Of a stretch of DNA of 64,000 nucleotides, positions 35,098 through 44,503 are shown piece by piece (within the stretch, counting starts at the first letter, position 1; the number at the start of each line of letters is the position of its first letter). The position numbers and the translations under genes are program-made. This stretch comes from Bacteroidota bacterium (GTDB lineage: Bacteria > Bacteroidota > Ignavibacteria > Ignavibacteriales > Melioribacteraceae): NCBI GenBank assembly GCA_018818165.1, contig JAHISP010000080.1, positions 55,455-119,454 on the forward strand. Reading direction: 5' to 3'. The notes below the pieces were generated by a model. The model had not been told where the DNA came from and did no database searches. It saw only the letters and a program-made list of their open reading frames with translations.

Positions 35098-36669
35098 CTA
35101 TTTTATTAAAATCATTTTTCTACTTTCCACAAAACTTCCACTTTGTAAACGATAAAAATAAATTCCTGACGTTAAATTGCTTGCATCAAATTGAACTTCA
35201 TAATTTCCAGCTTTTTGTTCTTTGTTTACAAGCGTTGCTACTTCGCGTCCGAGAATGTCGTAAATTTTTAGTGTTATATTCAAATTGTCATTGCGAGGAG
35301 TCCATGTTTCATCGGACGACGTGGCAATCTTTGAAGATTGCTTCGCTCCGCTCGCAATGACTGCAATACTTGGTATTGAATATTTTATTGTTGTGCTTGG
35401 GTTGAATGGGTTTGGGTAGTTTTGTGAAAGAGAAAATTTTGTTGGTAGATTATCCTGCAACGGAACACTTACCTTTGCACCATATTCAGCCCCACTAATT
35501 TTTGCATAAACTAAGCTTTCAATTTTATATCCACCCTCAAAGCCTTCTGGAGCTGGGTATATTATATGTTTAAAAGTTTTTCCAATATTTTCTGCATATT
35601 CGTAATACCCTCTTGTGCAAAACGTACAAGTTGTGCCATCTGTGTAATAGAATTTTTTAACACCTCTTTCCTGATTAAATATTACTTTTGTTGTGTCAGA
35701 GATACATTCACTACTTCCAAAACATTGATTTATAAACCCCTTATTATTCGGAAGCATTGTAAGACTATCAATCATGCACTCACTTCCATCCTTTAATTCC
35801 CATATTGTTGCATCGGAAGAATCTATTCTGAGGCACTGTAAACAGTAATTTTCTGAATTTGTTAATATAAAATAACTTTTGTCATCAATCGTATCTTTTC
35901 CAACAACGCTTATTTCAATATATCGTGCTGTTTCATTTTCTTCCCCAATTTGTCTTTCTTCCACAAAATACTGCCATATATCACCAACATGAAGCGGATA
36001 AAAGGCTAGCGGGTTCTCATTTTCAATTTTATCATACATTACAAATACTGCGTTCTCAATGTATGTTAGAATTGAATCCTTTTGAAAATGATTTATTACG
36101 GAATCAATTTGGTAACCTTCAATTTGCCATAATTCTGAAATAGACGTTCCATATTCTGAGTGCTCAAGAACTGTAATATTTAAACTATCTTTAATTGATT
36201 GCACTGAATCTGAATTTATTGGAAGGAAGCCTACATGAAGCTTCCCGCCTAAGAATTGTGGAGCATTTATATAGATTGTATCAAGCAAGCCAAAATAGTA
36301 TTTACCAATAATCATTTGCGTGCCGTCATTATTTGGTAAACCAGATTCAGAAGGCTCAATTTTCCAACTGTATATTTTTGATGTATGAGGATTAAATATT
36401 AGCAACTCACTTGTAGCAAGACAGTCAGTGTGTTCCCATGAATTAAAATCATTAAACGAGAACTCGGCTTGGCAAGACTCATAGCTTCCAGCAAAGAATT
36501 TGAAAGTAGTATCGGCAGTGTTTGTAACTTCACAGAAAAGCTCAATCTTTTCACCATATTGGTATGTGTCTTTATCAGTATAAACCGAAAGCTCTAGTTG
36601 TGCAACCAAAGTTGAGTTAATAAAAAATAGACTAATTACTAATATTGCTAATTTCTTTTTGTAAGTCAT
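35098..36669 (-). CDS. T9SS-exported protein with BsuPI-like N-terminal domain and in-frame 75-bp repeat
   Basis: A 523-residue protein with a signal peptide (ending LVAQLELS). The N-terminal beta-rich part (about 25-165: YTDKDTYQYGEKIELFCEV ... FLGGKLHVGFL) resembles intracellular proteinase inhibitor (BsuPI)-like immunoglobulin folds; this is a tentative match. The middle has several CxxC pairs (CLQCL, CTFC). The T9SS sorting domain carries the same 75-bp palindromic insertion as the neighbouring gene, and the last 100 codons of the two genes are nearly identical, so they share a recent duplication or gene conversion. Confidence 0.78.
   Translation of the reverse strand: MTYKKKLAILVISLFFINSTLVAQLELSVYTDKDTYQYGEKIELFCEVTNTADTTFKFFAGSYESCQAEFSFNDFNSWEHTDCLATSELLIFNPHTSKIYSWKIEPSESGLPNNDGTQMIIGKYYFGLLDTIYINAPQFLGGKLHVGFLPINSDSVQSIKDSLNITVLEHSEYGTSISELWQIEGYQIDSVINHFQKDSILTYIENAVFVMYDKIENENPLAFYPLHVGDIWQYFVEERQIGEENETARYIEISVVGKDTIDDKSYFILTNSENYCLQCLRIDSSDATIWELKDGSECMIDSLTMLPNNKGFINQCFGSSECISDTTKVIFNQERGVKKFYYTDGTTCTFCTRGYYEYAENIGKTFKHIIYPAPEGFEGGYKIESLVYAKISGAEYGAKVSVPLQDNLPTKFSLSQNYPNPFNPSTTIKYSIPSIAVIASGAKQSSKIATSSDETWTPRNDNLNITLKIYDILGREVATLVNKEQKAGNYEVQFDASNLTSGIYFYRLQSGSFVESRKMILIK
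35287..35361. repeat. second identical copy of the 75-bp palindromic element, in frame
   Basis: It is the same 75 bases, at the same codon position, as the copy at 32690-32764. The flanking sorting-domain sequence also matches almost base for base on both sides, so the two copies spread together with the host domain rather than by two insertions. Confidence 0.85.
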
Positions 36670-36795
36670 TTTGGCTCTCTAGAAATAGTTACACAAAAAT
36701 ACAATTATTAGAACTAAAACCGAGAACCAACTCCTTTCAACAAAATATATTATCTCCGGAAGTTGGCACTCTTTATTTTCAATGCATGTTTAAAT

Positions 36796-38889
36796 CTATT
36801 TTAGAAGTAACATTTTACCAGCAAGAATTCTGTTGCCGAAATCTATAGTATAGATGTAAACATCAGATGAAGCTGAGTCACCGTTTTGCATTAAACCATT
36901 CCAAGTTACTTCATAAACTCCCATTCCATTTACATTAATGGTAAGCACGCGCACTAGCTGACCAATTGAATTATATATTTTAATAGTAACAACATCGTGA
37001 AATTCTAATCCAACAGAAAAACTAATTTTTGTTGAAGGATTAAATGGATTTGGATAGTTTCCTAGAATTCTAAAATCATCAACTATGATATTATCTTTTT
37101 GTAATTGCTCTTCTTCCATACCAGTTACACCTTCAGAGAAACTAGTAAACTCTGTAATTATTCCATAAGCAAGACTTAATGTTAAAATCTGTTCCTTTAA
37201 AATATCGGCTTCAGTACTGCCCTCACTTAAACTAAAGTACTGAACCATTAAATATTCTATTTTTTGCTTTGCCCATATTTTGGGAAGGAATTGATATTTA
37301 GCAATGGACTTGTCGGAAAGATTTAGTGCATAATTGTATTCCACGTGTTTTCCAAAAGCACTTCCTTTTAAAGTAATTACTGTTTCTGATGCTTCTGAAT
37401 ATCTGCCACTTACAATCATTTGCTGCCCTTTATATAAGCTTGGTAAAGGAATTGGAAAAATTTCTTTTATATTATCTGATGAAAAACTTATTTCTGTATT
37501 TATCAAAACTGGACTTTTAATTTTTAAGTAAAATTGGGTTATCACTTCTTCTACTTCATCATTTTCAAGAAACTCGGATATTCCATTATTATTATTTGCA
37601 AGCAATGTTAGCAACTGTCTGTTTGCTCCTGTACCAATTCCAAAAGTAAATATTGTAATATCAGTTTCATTATTTGCTATCTCTGTTTGAACAAGATCAA
37701 GAATGGCACTTGTTCCAGTAGTTCCGCTTGTGGCTTCACCATCCGTAAAAAAAACAATTATATTTGCTGTTGAATCATTTGCAGATGAGAATTGGGATAT
37801 TGATGTTGTTAAAGCTCCAGAAATATTTGTGCCTCCTCCTGCACTAAGAGTTGAAATATAATTTAATGCTGCCGTTCTATTCTCTGGTGTATTAGCAACA
37901 TGAGTATTTCGGAAACTAAATACACTCGATTCAAAATCAACAATATTAAATCTGTCTCCCTCATTTAAATTATTGACTATAAACTCCGCAGCACTTCGGG
38001 CTTGTTCAATTTTATTTCCACCCATGCTTCCAGATTTATCAATAATGAGCGTAAATACTTTGTCTATTACATCTGTGCCATTTTCTGGATTTGGTTCAGC
38101 TACAAATGTAAAAAATCCGGTGCCTTCTTCTTTATCGAAGACCAATGAGTCAGCAAGCATTGTACTGAATCCGAATAAGCCAAACTCTTCTGTGCTTAGA
38201 GAATAGAGCACTTCATAATCTTTATCCGCAGCTGATTCATATATTTGCATATGTATATTGGCGTTTGTTCCATCATTAAGAATTATTTGATCATCGTGAT
38301 TAAGCAGATTAACATCTACAATTGTTCGAGACGAAGTTAAATTAAATTGAAAACCCTGCATATCTATTGGTGTACTTTGAATTAACTGATAATTATTTGA
38401 ATATTCGAAAGAGACTTTTCCAAAATCATAACTAAGAAGCTGAACATATTTTAGTTCAATTGTAATTAATGAATCTTTAAGCAGCTCATCTTCAAAGTTA
38501 AAATAAAGTGGAGTAAGTCCAAGATATTCTTTTAGATTATTAGCTATTGTTCCGCCGCTTCCGCCGCCAGGCAAAGTTGTGTCCTGTGGTTCTACGGATA
38601 TAATCGCCGTTTCCCATATTCCATTTTTGAACCATCTTAATTCTGTTGCACTTGCTCCTTCTGGCAATGGGAATGCATATTTAAATTTGGAGTCACTTCC
38701 AAAATTATTTTTAAATGTTTGTTTGGATGAAATTATTGCAACTTGATTTTCAACATCAACCGCGACATCTGATGAAATTAATTCTAAAACTGTTGGATTT
38801 TCGGAATCAATAATTCCAACACCGTTTCCCAATAATGGAAAAGCATTTAGAAGTAGCACCCCAAATAATAAAGTAATTTTTCTTAACAT
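36796..38889 (-). CDS. T9SS-exported VIT/VWA domain protein (paralog)
   Basis: A 697-residue protein: signal peptide (about 1-21), VIT-like domain (about 30-160, KYAFPLPEGASATELRWF), a VWA domain (about 280-450) with an intact MIDAS (DKSGSMGG, GGGTNISGAL, FTDGEAT), then a beta-rich region and a T9SS sorting domain (NYPNPFNPSTKISFSV to GKMLLLK) without palindromic insertion. It is homologous to 29039-31114. A near-perfect sigma-54 promoter lies at 38965-38981, 76 bp before the ATG, and an RBS (TGAGG) precedes the start. A sigma-54 activator is encoded 4 kb upstream. Confidence 0.87.
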   Translation of the reverse strand: MLRKITLLFGVLLLNAFPLLGNGVGIIDSENPTVLELISSDVAVDVENQVAIISSKQTFKNNFGSDSKFKYAFPLPEGASATELRWFKNGIWETAIISVEPQDTTLPGGGSGGTIANNLKEYLGLTPLYFNFEDELLKDSLITIELKYVQLLSYDFGKVSFEYSNNYQLIQSTPIDMQGFQFNLTSSRTIVDVNLLNHDDQIILNDGTNANIHMQIYESAADKDYEVLYSLSTEEFGLFGFSTMLADSLVFDKEEGTGFFTFVAEPNPENGTDVIDKVFTLIIDKSGSMGGNKIEQARSAAEFIVNNLNEGDRFNIVDFESSVFSFRNTHVANTPENRTAALNYISTLSAGGGTNISGALTTSISQFSSANDSTANIIVFFTDGEATSGTTGTSAILDLVQTEIANNETDITIFTFGIGTGANRQLLTLLANNNNGISEFLENDEVEEVITQFYLKIKSPVLINTEISFSSDNIKEIFPIPLPSLYKGQQMIVSGRYSEASETVITLKGSAFGKHVEYNYALNLSDKSIAKYQFLPKIWAKQKIEYLMVQYFSLSEGSTEADILKEQILTLSLAYGIITEFTSFSEGVTGMEEEQLQKDNIIVDDFRILGNYPNPFNPSTKISFSVGLEFHDVVTIKIYNSIGQLVRVLTINVNGMGVYEVTWNGLMQNGDSASSDVYIYTIDFGNRILAGKMLLLK

Positions 38890-38964
38890 AATTAGCCTCA
38901 GTTTTATTGGAAATATTATTATTCATTACAATTTGTTTTTATTTCAAAATAGTATGTTTCGGTT

Positions 38965-38981
38965 TGCAAAAGAAGTGCCAA
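38965..38981 (-). promoter_or_regulatory. sigma-54 promoter of the VIT/VWA gene
   Basis: Read leftward, TTGGCAC-TTCTT-TTGCA has the invariant GG and GC at the correct 10-base spacing and matches both -24 and -12 consensus boxes. It is oriented toward the gene starting at 38889. Confidence 0.75.
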
Positions 38982-39125
38982 CTATGTGAAAATTAATATT
39001 GCGATTATTTTATGCCCTTTTGAATATTCTTGGAAGATTTTTGGTTATAAAATATATTTTTGTGCTGAATAGTTTGAACTTAACCATGCATATTTTGCGT
39101 AGTTGAGAAAATTTTGCGTAGCATC

Positions 39126-39986
39126 CTAAAATTGCAAATGGAATGACAGTTGAATATCTGGCGCTAAATAATAAGGCGCATTGTTAACATTTGCAGAACC
39201 AATTTCTGGGACAAATGGAATATCAGAAAGGAAGAGAATATCAATTTGTGTATAAATCCAAATTATAGCATATGTGGCAATTAGTGTGTTTCTAATTTTA
39301 TAAGACGTGTTGTAATCGTTATATTTTTTTTCAATTAACAAGGGATCAACTTCGTTTAAATATTGACTGTGTTTATTCTCTGCATCAAAAATAAAATAGA
39401 GCATTGAACTAAGCGATAATGCAGTGGCTGATGTTAATATCCAGCCCTTTGTTTTATCACCAGAATACAAATGACCCCAACCTGGAAATGCAAGTGAACG
39501 CACTATTAATTCAGAATAAATCTCTCTACTTTCTTTAATATAGAGAGTATCTGTATGGTAAAGCGTATCTGTTTTTACTGTAATTAACGATTCGTTATTA
39601 GTAATAAATCGTCCGTATTCAATCTTTAATTTTTCAAACTCATTTATAATTTTTGGTGACACTTTGCTGGCATTAATTTTATAATTTTTATTCAAATTGA
39701 GTATTTCAAAAAAGCAATCTTTTACTAATTCAGATTGATCAAGAGAATAGTGAGAAATTCCTTTAACTAAATAAATTTCAATTATTTCGTCTTCGCTAAA
39801 CTGCTCTTTATCCTGTAACAAAATACTGGCTATGCTAATTACGTTTGAGTAATTAAATGATTCAAATTGAGTTTTTAATTCCTCCAAACCACCCTTGTTT
39901 TGCCCAAATATATTAAAGTAAAAAAGGAGTGATAAAATGCTAATTAATAATACTTTTGAAATATGTTTATTAGTTATTTGCGTCAT
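39126..39986 (-). CDS. DUF5683-like exported/membrane protein
   Basis: A 286-residue protein with a signal-like N-terminus (VLLISILSLLFYFNIFGQ), a helical TPR-like middle (about 40-120) and a DUF5683-type C-terminal part (RSLAFPGWGHLYSGDKTKGW, followed by two or three hydrophobic helices). This module is common in Bacteroidetes/Ignavibacteria and has no assigned biochemical role. It lies between a kelch protein and a VIT/VWA gene on the same strand. It has no T9SS sorting domain, so it probably remains in the envelope. Confidence 0.72.
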   Translation of the reverse strand: MTQITNKHISKVLLISILSLLFYFNIFGQNKGGLEELKTQFESFNYSNVISIASILLQDKEQFSEDEIIEIYLVKGISHYSLDQSELVKDCFFEILNLNKNYKINASKVSPKIINEFEKLKIEYGRFITNNESLITVKTDTLYHTDTLYIKESREIYSELIVRSLAFPGWGHLYSGDKTKGWILTSATALSLSSMLYFIFDAENKHSQYLNEVDPLLIEKKYNDYNTSYKIRNTLIATYAIIWIYTQIDILFLSDIPFVPEIGSANVNNAPYYLAPDIQLSFHLQF

Positions 39987-40048
39987 TTGGAACTCGCCCT
40001 ACAATAATTAACTTTTATATAAATAACCTGATTCAATCGTTTCATATA

Positions 40049-41323
40049 TTATTTTAATACCGTCATTTTTTTTGTGGCAAAATAGGAGCCCGAATTAATA
40101 GTGTAAAAATAAATTCCGCTCGTCAAATTGCCAGCATCAAATTTAACTTCGTAGTTACCAGCACTTTGATATTTGTTTACAAGTGTCGCTATTTCACTAC
40201 CAAGAATGTCATACACTTTTAGCGTTGTGCGTTGCACAGAATAATATTCTGTGGTACGGGGTATTGAGTATTTTATTGTTGTGCTTGGATTAAACGGATT
40301 CGGGTAATTCTGCTCCAATCTAAATGTAGTTGGTGGTTGCATTTCGTCCTTTTGACCAACCATAGATGAGCTCATTATTTCTATACTGCTTAAAACTTCC
40401 CCATTTTCGTTGTAACCACCTAAAACGTAAAGAACATCAAAATCTGTAGACACTGCCATTAGATTTGTCCGCGCTTCGTTTAACTCTGGTCCATAATTGA
40501 CATAATAATTATCACCATATATAGATAAAACTTCCACCGATCTTAATGCTGAATTTCCCTCATTGAATCCACCGATTATATAAATTTCATTTGTATAGCC
40601 GTTTCTAACAGCAGCACCGCCAGCACGTGGTTCAAAAAGTTCAACTTCCAACGTGTCAAGCGTGTGTGTTTGCATATTAAATTTTTGTATTGAACGCAAA
40701 ACTCCATTTGAAACTCCACCAAAGATGTAAATATCGTTTCCATAAATTGCCGACATTTGTTGCTCAGGAAATTCTTGCGCCGAATCAGCTTCGTTGAATT
40801 TATATGAAATTGAATCGTTTATCATATCATATTCAACAATATATGACAATTTATTTGAATCCAGATTGGAATAAGAATTACCACCAATTAAGTACAAATA
40901 ATTATTATTAGTAACACCTGTTGAAAATATTCTGTTAAAGTTTGAATTAGAATCCAATAGAACGGTGGTATCTGGTTTAGCAATATCCAATTCTTCAAGC
41001 CTTGTATTTATATCCGAACTTTCATTCACTCCTCCAACAAAATAGAGTTTACCATTTACAATTACTGACTCATGTCCGTACCTTGGAATTTTCATATTAG
41101 CAATAATTTCAGTACTGCCATTAAATGGATTATACTTTTGTATCCATGAAACGTTACTTTGTGTTTCTTTGGAATATCCACCGGATATATAAATGCTTCC
41201 ATCGTAATAAACTGCATTTCCGCCGGCAATAGGATTTGCCATTCTACCGCTAATTTCCCAAAAACCATCCTGTGCAAATAAGAAATTTGCCGAAAAAATT
41301 AAAACTATAATTATATTTTTCAT
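40049..41323 (-). CDS. T9SS-exported kelch-repeat protein with in-frame palindrome
   Basis: A 424-residue protein: signal peptide (1-17, ending NFLFAQ), then five or six kelch repeats (pattern KLYFVGGVNE, LYLIGGNSY, IYIFGGVSN, IYIIGGFNE, LYVLGGYNE) forming a beta-propeller. It ends in a T9SS sorting domain in which about ten extra residues (TEYYSVQRT) lie between YSIP and TLKVYDILG, encoded by a CACAGAAT/ATTCTGTG hairpin. AAAGG upstream serves as RBS. A weak GG-N10-GC motif lies about 40-55 bp upstream (41362-41378) and might be a sigma-54 site. Confidence 0.85.
   Translation of the reverse strand: MKNIIIVLIFSANFLFAQDGFWEISGRMANPIAGGNAVYYDGSIYISGGYSKETQSNVSWIQKYNPFNGSTEIIANMKIPRYGHESVIVNGKLYFVGGVNESSDINTRLEELDIAKPDTTVLLDSNSNFNRIFSTGVTNNNYLYLIGGNSYSNLDSNKLSYIVEYDMINDSISYKFNEADSAQEFPEQQMSAIYGNDIYIFGGVSNGVLRSIQKFNMQTHTLDTLEVELFEPRAGGAAVRNGYTNEIYIIGGFNEGNSALRSVEVLSIYGDNYYVNYGPELNEARTNLMAVSTDFDVLYVLGGYNENGEVLSSIEIMSSSMVGQKDEMQPPTTFRLEQNYPNPFNPSTTIKYSIPRTTEYYSVQRTTLKVYDILGSEIATLVNKYQSAGNYEVKFDAGNLTSGIYFYTINSGSYFATKKMTVLK
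40228..40260. repeat. third kind of in-frame palindrome in a T9SS sorting domain
   Basis: CACAGAAT (40235-40242) and ATTCTGTG (40246-40253) form a perfect 8-bp stem around AAT, and the pairing extends imperfectly outward. It is translated as TEYYSV. It differs in sequence from the 75-bp element and from the C-rich palindrome, but sits at the same codon position of the domain. Confidence 0.65.
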
Positions 41324-41361
41324 CTGTTATTACCTTTCATTTTTTGCAGATGCAAACTTGT

Positions 41362-41378
41362 AACCAGAACCATTCATT
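41362..41378 (-). promoter_or_regulatory. weak sigma-54-like site before the kelch gene
   Basis: Read leftward, TGGTTACAAGTTTGCAT has GG-N10-GC spacing and a perfect TTGCA, but the CAC of the -24 box is not kept. Coordinates are approximate. It is listed because the sigma-54 activator gene is next door. Confidence 0.25.
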
Positions 41379-41408
41379 CAATTATTATACCAATAAAATT
41401 TTGTTATA

Positions 41409-42983
41409 CTAGTTCAATGCTGAATTAAAATTTTGAACTAACTTTAATGTATCTCTTCGCGTAATTGTTACAATCTTTTTAACTGTTTTAAATTGTGGAT
41501 TTCTAATTTCCAAAGAATATGCTTTTGGCTCTAAAATTATTGGCTTTAAAAGAGGAGTTTCCCCTTTATAAACATTATCAATATATACATTTCCCCACGG
41601 AAACACTTTGCAATCCAAAAATCCAAATAATGTATCCAAATTCACTTTGTAAGATGTAAGTTGCTTTGGTAATATTTTAATTGAATCAACAAATTCTGGA
41701 TATTCTGGATGACGCAATTTCAGCTCATATTTGCCTTCGAGCAGCGTAATATTGCTTTTAATTGGAGTGGTTTCCAATTTTTCATTGTTGATATAAATTT
41801 CCGCCCAGGGTAAGCATTCTACAAATAATTCACCATTCTGTTTTTTAAATGCTAAACTTAAATCCACCATTTTACTTGATAATCTGTGCTCTAATGAATT
41901 CATCTGGCTACTTGTTTCTTCTTTGTCAACTAAATCAATTTTGCTCTTATCTTTATTTATTGCAGCAATATGAGCAGAATCATCTTTCCCAAATTCCGTA
42001 ACTTCATTCCCAAAATTCTCACTTACTGATTTTTCATTATTATAAGATGTAGCAAAATAGATGCTTAGTATAAGTACAATTAGAACAGCAAATACCAACT
42101 GAAAAATAACTTTTCGATTAAAGTTTGATTTCTTCTGTTCATGTTGTAAAAATTTTACCTTTTCGTCAATTGTAATTCCTAAAACTTTTAATGCTTCATC
42201 AGCATTTTTATATCTGTCTAATGGATTTCTTTTTAGCAAATTGCTAATTACGTTTTTTGTTTTTTCTGGAATACCATTTAAATCAAATGATATTTTAGAT
42301 TCATCAAACTTTGTTATTAGATTAATTGATTCATTAATGTCTTTCCCTAAAAATGGATTAACTCTTGTAAATAATTCCAAAATAACAATACCCACAGCGA
42401 ATAAATCACTTTGAATTGTTAGCTGCTTTCCGCTAATTTGTTCAGGCGACATATAGCTTGGCGTTCCCACTAGCGAATATTGACTAGTAACAAAACTATC
42501 ATTTATGGCTTCTGCCAGTCCGAAATCTCCAAGTTTTAACTCCAGCAATTCATTTACTAAAATGTTCTCTGGTTTTATATCTCTGTGAATTATACCATTC
42601 TGATGAGCAGCTCTTAATCCTTTTAGAAGTTGCACTACCAATTTTTCTTTTTGCTCAACTGTTAGTTTATTTGCGTTAATTACTTGGCGCAAATTCTGGC
42701 TTGGGAAATATTCAAACGAGATGTAAAAAAACTCCTTGAACATTCCAAAATCCAGAACCTTAATAATGTTATCGCTATTAAGTTGTGCAAGAATTTTTGC
42801 TTCTCTTTTAAATCTATCGATAATAACTTTTTCACCAATTGTCTTAGTGTTTAGCACTTTAAGAATAATTTTTTTTTCAAGATAAATATGGTGAGCTAGA
42901 TAAACAGCAGCGTGCTGATCCTTTTTTAATACTTTGATAATATCAAATTTATCAAACAATATTTTGTTACTAGTCTCTTCCAT
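41409..42983 (-). CDS. serine/threonine protein kinase with PEGA-like repeats
   Basis: A 524-residue membrane kinase. The kinase domain (about 13-275) has K42, HRDIKPEN (133-140), the DFG motif (153-155) and GTPSYMSPEQ. A single membrane helix (about 290-310) places the C-terminal part outside the cytoplasm. This part has two PEGA-like beta modules (GELFVECLPWAEIYINNEKLETTP and FGFLDCKVFPWGNVYIDNVYKG). PEGA repeats are thought to bind surface or cell-wall components. Its ATG shares one base with the stop of the sigma-54 activator gene (TAATG), so the two are translationally coupled; the kinase may phosphorylate or otherwise control the activator. Confidence 0.9.
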   Translation of the reverse strand: MEETSNKILFDKFDIIKVLKKDQHAAVYLAHHIYLEKKIILKVLNTKTIGEKVIIDRFKREAKILAQLNSDNIIKVLDFGMFKEFFYISFEYFPSQNLRQVINANKLTVEQKEKLVVQLLKGLRAAHQNGIIHRDIKPENILVNELLELKLGDFGLAEAINDSFVTSQYSLVGTPSYMSPEQISGKQLTIQSDLFAVGIVILELFTRVNPFLGKDINESINLITKFDESKISFDLNGIPEKTKNVISNLLKRNPLDRYKNADEALKVLGITIDEKVKFLQHEQKKSNFNRKVIFQLVFAVLIVLILSIYFATSYNNEKSVSENFGNEVTEFGKDDSAHIAAINKDKSKIDLVDKEETSSQMNSLEHRLSSKMVDLSLAFKKQNGELFVECLPWAEIYINNEKLETTPIKSNITLLEGKYELKLRHPEYPEFVDSIKILPKQLTSYKVNLDTLFGFLDCKVFPWGNVYIDNVYKGETPLLKPIILEPKAYSLEIRNPQFKTVKKIVTITRRDTLKLVQNFNSALN

Positions 42984-44497
42984 TAATTGCGTTTATCCGT
43001 TAAGATTTTTTTATCGTCTTCCATTTCTTTAATTTTGTTCTGCACCCAACGCACCGAAACTCCCAACGATTTAGCAGCAGCAGTTCGGTTTCCATCAAAT
43101 TCTTCCAAACGCTTTTTTAATATTTGCATTTCATAATCCTTAAGTGTTCCGCTAAAACCATCTCCATTTTTGCCGTTTTCAATTATAATATGTTCGGCTT
43201 CAATTCTATTTGAATTACATAGTATTACTGCGCGCTGAATTACATTTCTGAGCTGCCTAATATTACCAGGCCATTGATACTGCTGCATCAACTTCATTGC
43301 GTTGGAATCAATTTTTAATTCGTTGTTGCTTAATTCATTAACAAAATGATTTACCAACAACGGAATGTCTTCTCTCCGTTCGCGCAGAGGTGGAAGCTTA
43401 ATAGGAAATACATTCAATCTATAAAAAAGGTCCTCTCTAAATTCTCCATTTTCAACAAGTTTTTCCAAACTTTTATTTGTTGCCACAACAATTCTTACAT
43501 CAATTTGTTTTACTGAAGTATCACCCAACCGAATTATTTCTTTGTTCTCGAGTACGCGTAATAGCTTTGCCTGCAAAGGACTTGATATATCGGCAATTTC
43601 ATCAAAGAAAAATGTTCCCTTATTGGCAACTTCCAACAATCCTTTTTTATCAGAGTTGGCACCAGTAAATGCGCCTTTTTTGTAGCCGAACAATTCACTT
43701 TCCAATAAGCTATCTGGAATTGAACCACAGAACTGTGCAAGATATGGATAGTCTTTTCTTTTACTCAATTTATGAATTGCTTTTGCTGCAAGATCTTTTC
43801 CCGTTCCGCTTTCTCCATAAATTAAAACGGTTGCATCCGATTGCGCGACTTTGTGAAATAATTTTGCAACCTTTCTCATCGCGTCGCTATTGCCAATCAT
43901 ATCGGGCAGTTGCTCGTTTGCCTGCAATTGATTTAGTAAAATTAGGTTTTCATCCTGAATTCGTTCAACAAAATCAACCCTTTCCAGAGCTGAGGAAAAT
44001 AGATTAGAGAAGAATTTTAAAAACGAAAGATTTTCCTCAGTGAATTCCTTTCTATCCTTTTGACTGTCGGCTAATATTACTCCCCAAACATTTTCGTTTT
44101 GGATTATTGGAACTCCAATTACCGACTTAATATTTTGCAGTTGAACACTATCGTACTGTGATGCATGCGGGTCGCTTTGTAAATCGTGATATAAAACAGG
44201 CTCCTTTTTATCAATAACTTCTTGCAGCATATTGGATGAAAAATTTGAAAGGACTTTTATATTTTCTTGCTCAACATTTCGTGCGCTAATTATTGAAAAA
44301 TCTTTCTTTTCAGAATCGTATTTAGTAAACAAACCACGTTCAGCATTTATAACATTAATTACTAAGTCCAAAGCCTGCTCAATTAAACTATCTTTTATTA
44401 CTTCAGAATTTATTAGCTGGTTCAGTTCGTAAAGAGCATCAAACTGTTTTTTACTTAACGTTTTAATGTGATTAATATTTTCGTAGTTGGTTGTCAT
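42983..44497 (-). CDS. sigma-54-dependent transcriptional activator with GAF domain
   Basis: A 504-residue protein: GAF domain (about 20-175), AAA+ sigma-54 interaction domain (about 200-430) with Walker A GESGTGKD (228-235), the GAFTGA loop (275-280) that contacts sigma-54, Walker B TFFFDE, and R-finger region VFPIKLPPLRERREDIP. A Fis-type helix-turn-helix closes the protein (NRTAAAKSLGVSVRWVQNKI). It should hydrolyse ATP to open sigma-54 promoters in answer to a small molecule or protein bound by GAF. It is cotranscribed with a lipoprotein (6 nt upstream) and a PEGA kinase (overlap). The sigma-54 promoter at 38965-38981 is a natural target candidate. Confidence 0.92.
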   Translation of the reverse strand: MTTNYENINHIKTLSKKQFDALYELNQLINSEVIKDSLIEQALDLVINVINAERGLFTKYDSEKKDFSIISARNVEQENIKVLSNFSSNMLQEVIDKKEPVLYHDLQSDPHASQYDSVQLQNIKSVIGVPIIQNENVWGVILADSQKDRKEFTEENLSFLKFFSNLFSSALERVDFVERIQDENLILLNQLQANEQLPDMIGNSDAMRKVAKLFHKVAQSDATVLIYGESGTGKDLAAKAIHKLSKRKDYPYLAQFCGSIPDSLLESELFGYKKGAFTGANSDKKGLLEVANKGTFFFDEIADISSPLQAKLLRVLENKEIIRLGDTSVKQIDVRIVVATNKSLEKLVENGEFREDLFYRLNVFPIKLPPLRERREDIPLLVNHFVNELSNNELKIDSNAMKLMQQYQWPGNIRQLRNVIQRAVILCNSNRIEAEHIIIENGKNGDGFSGTLKDYEMQILKKRLEEFDGNRTAAAKSLGVSVRWVQNKIKEMEDDKKILTDKRN

Positions 44498-44503
44498 ATT
44501 TTT

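Noticed and set aside
36762..36785. A sigma-54 promoter at TTGGCACTCTTTATTTTC on the + strand
   Set aside because: The -24 box is present but no GC occurs at the required distance, and no rightward gene follows.
43477..44007. Frames on the + strand opposite the sigma-54 activator gene
   Set aside because: They are shadows of a well-conserved gene on the - strand.
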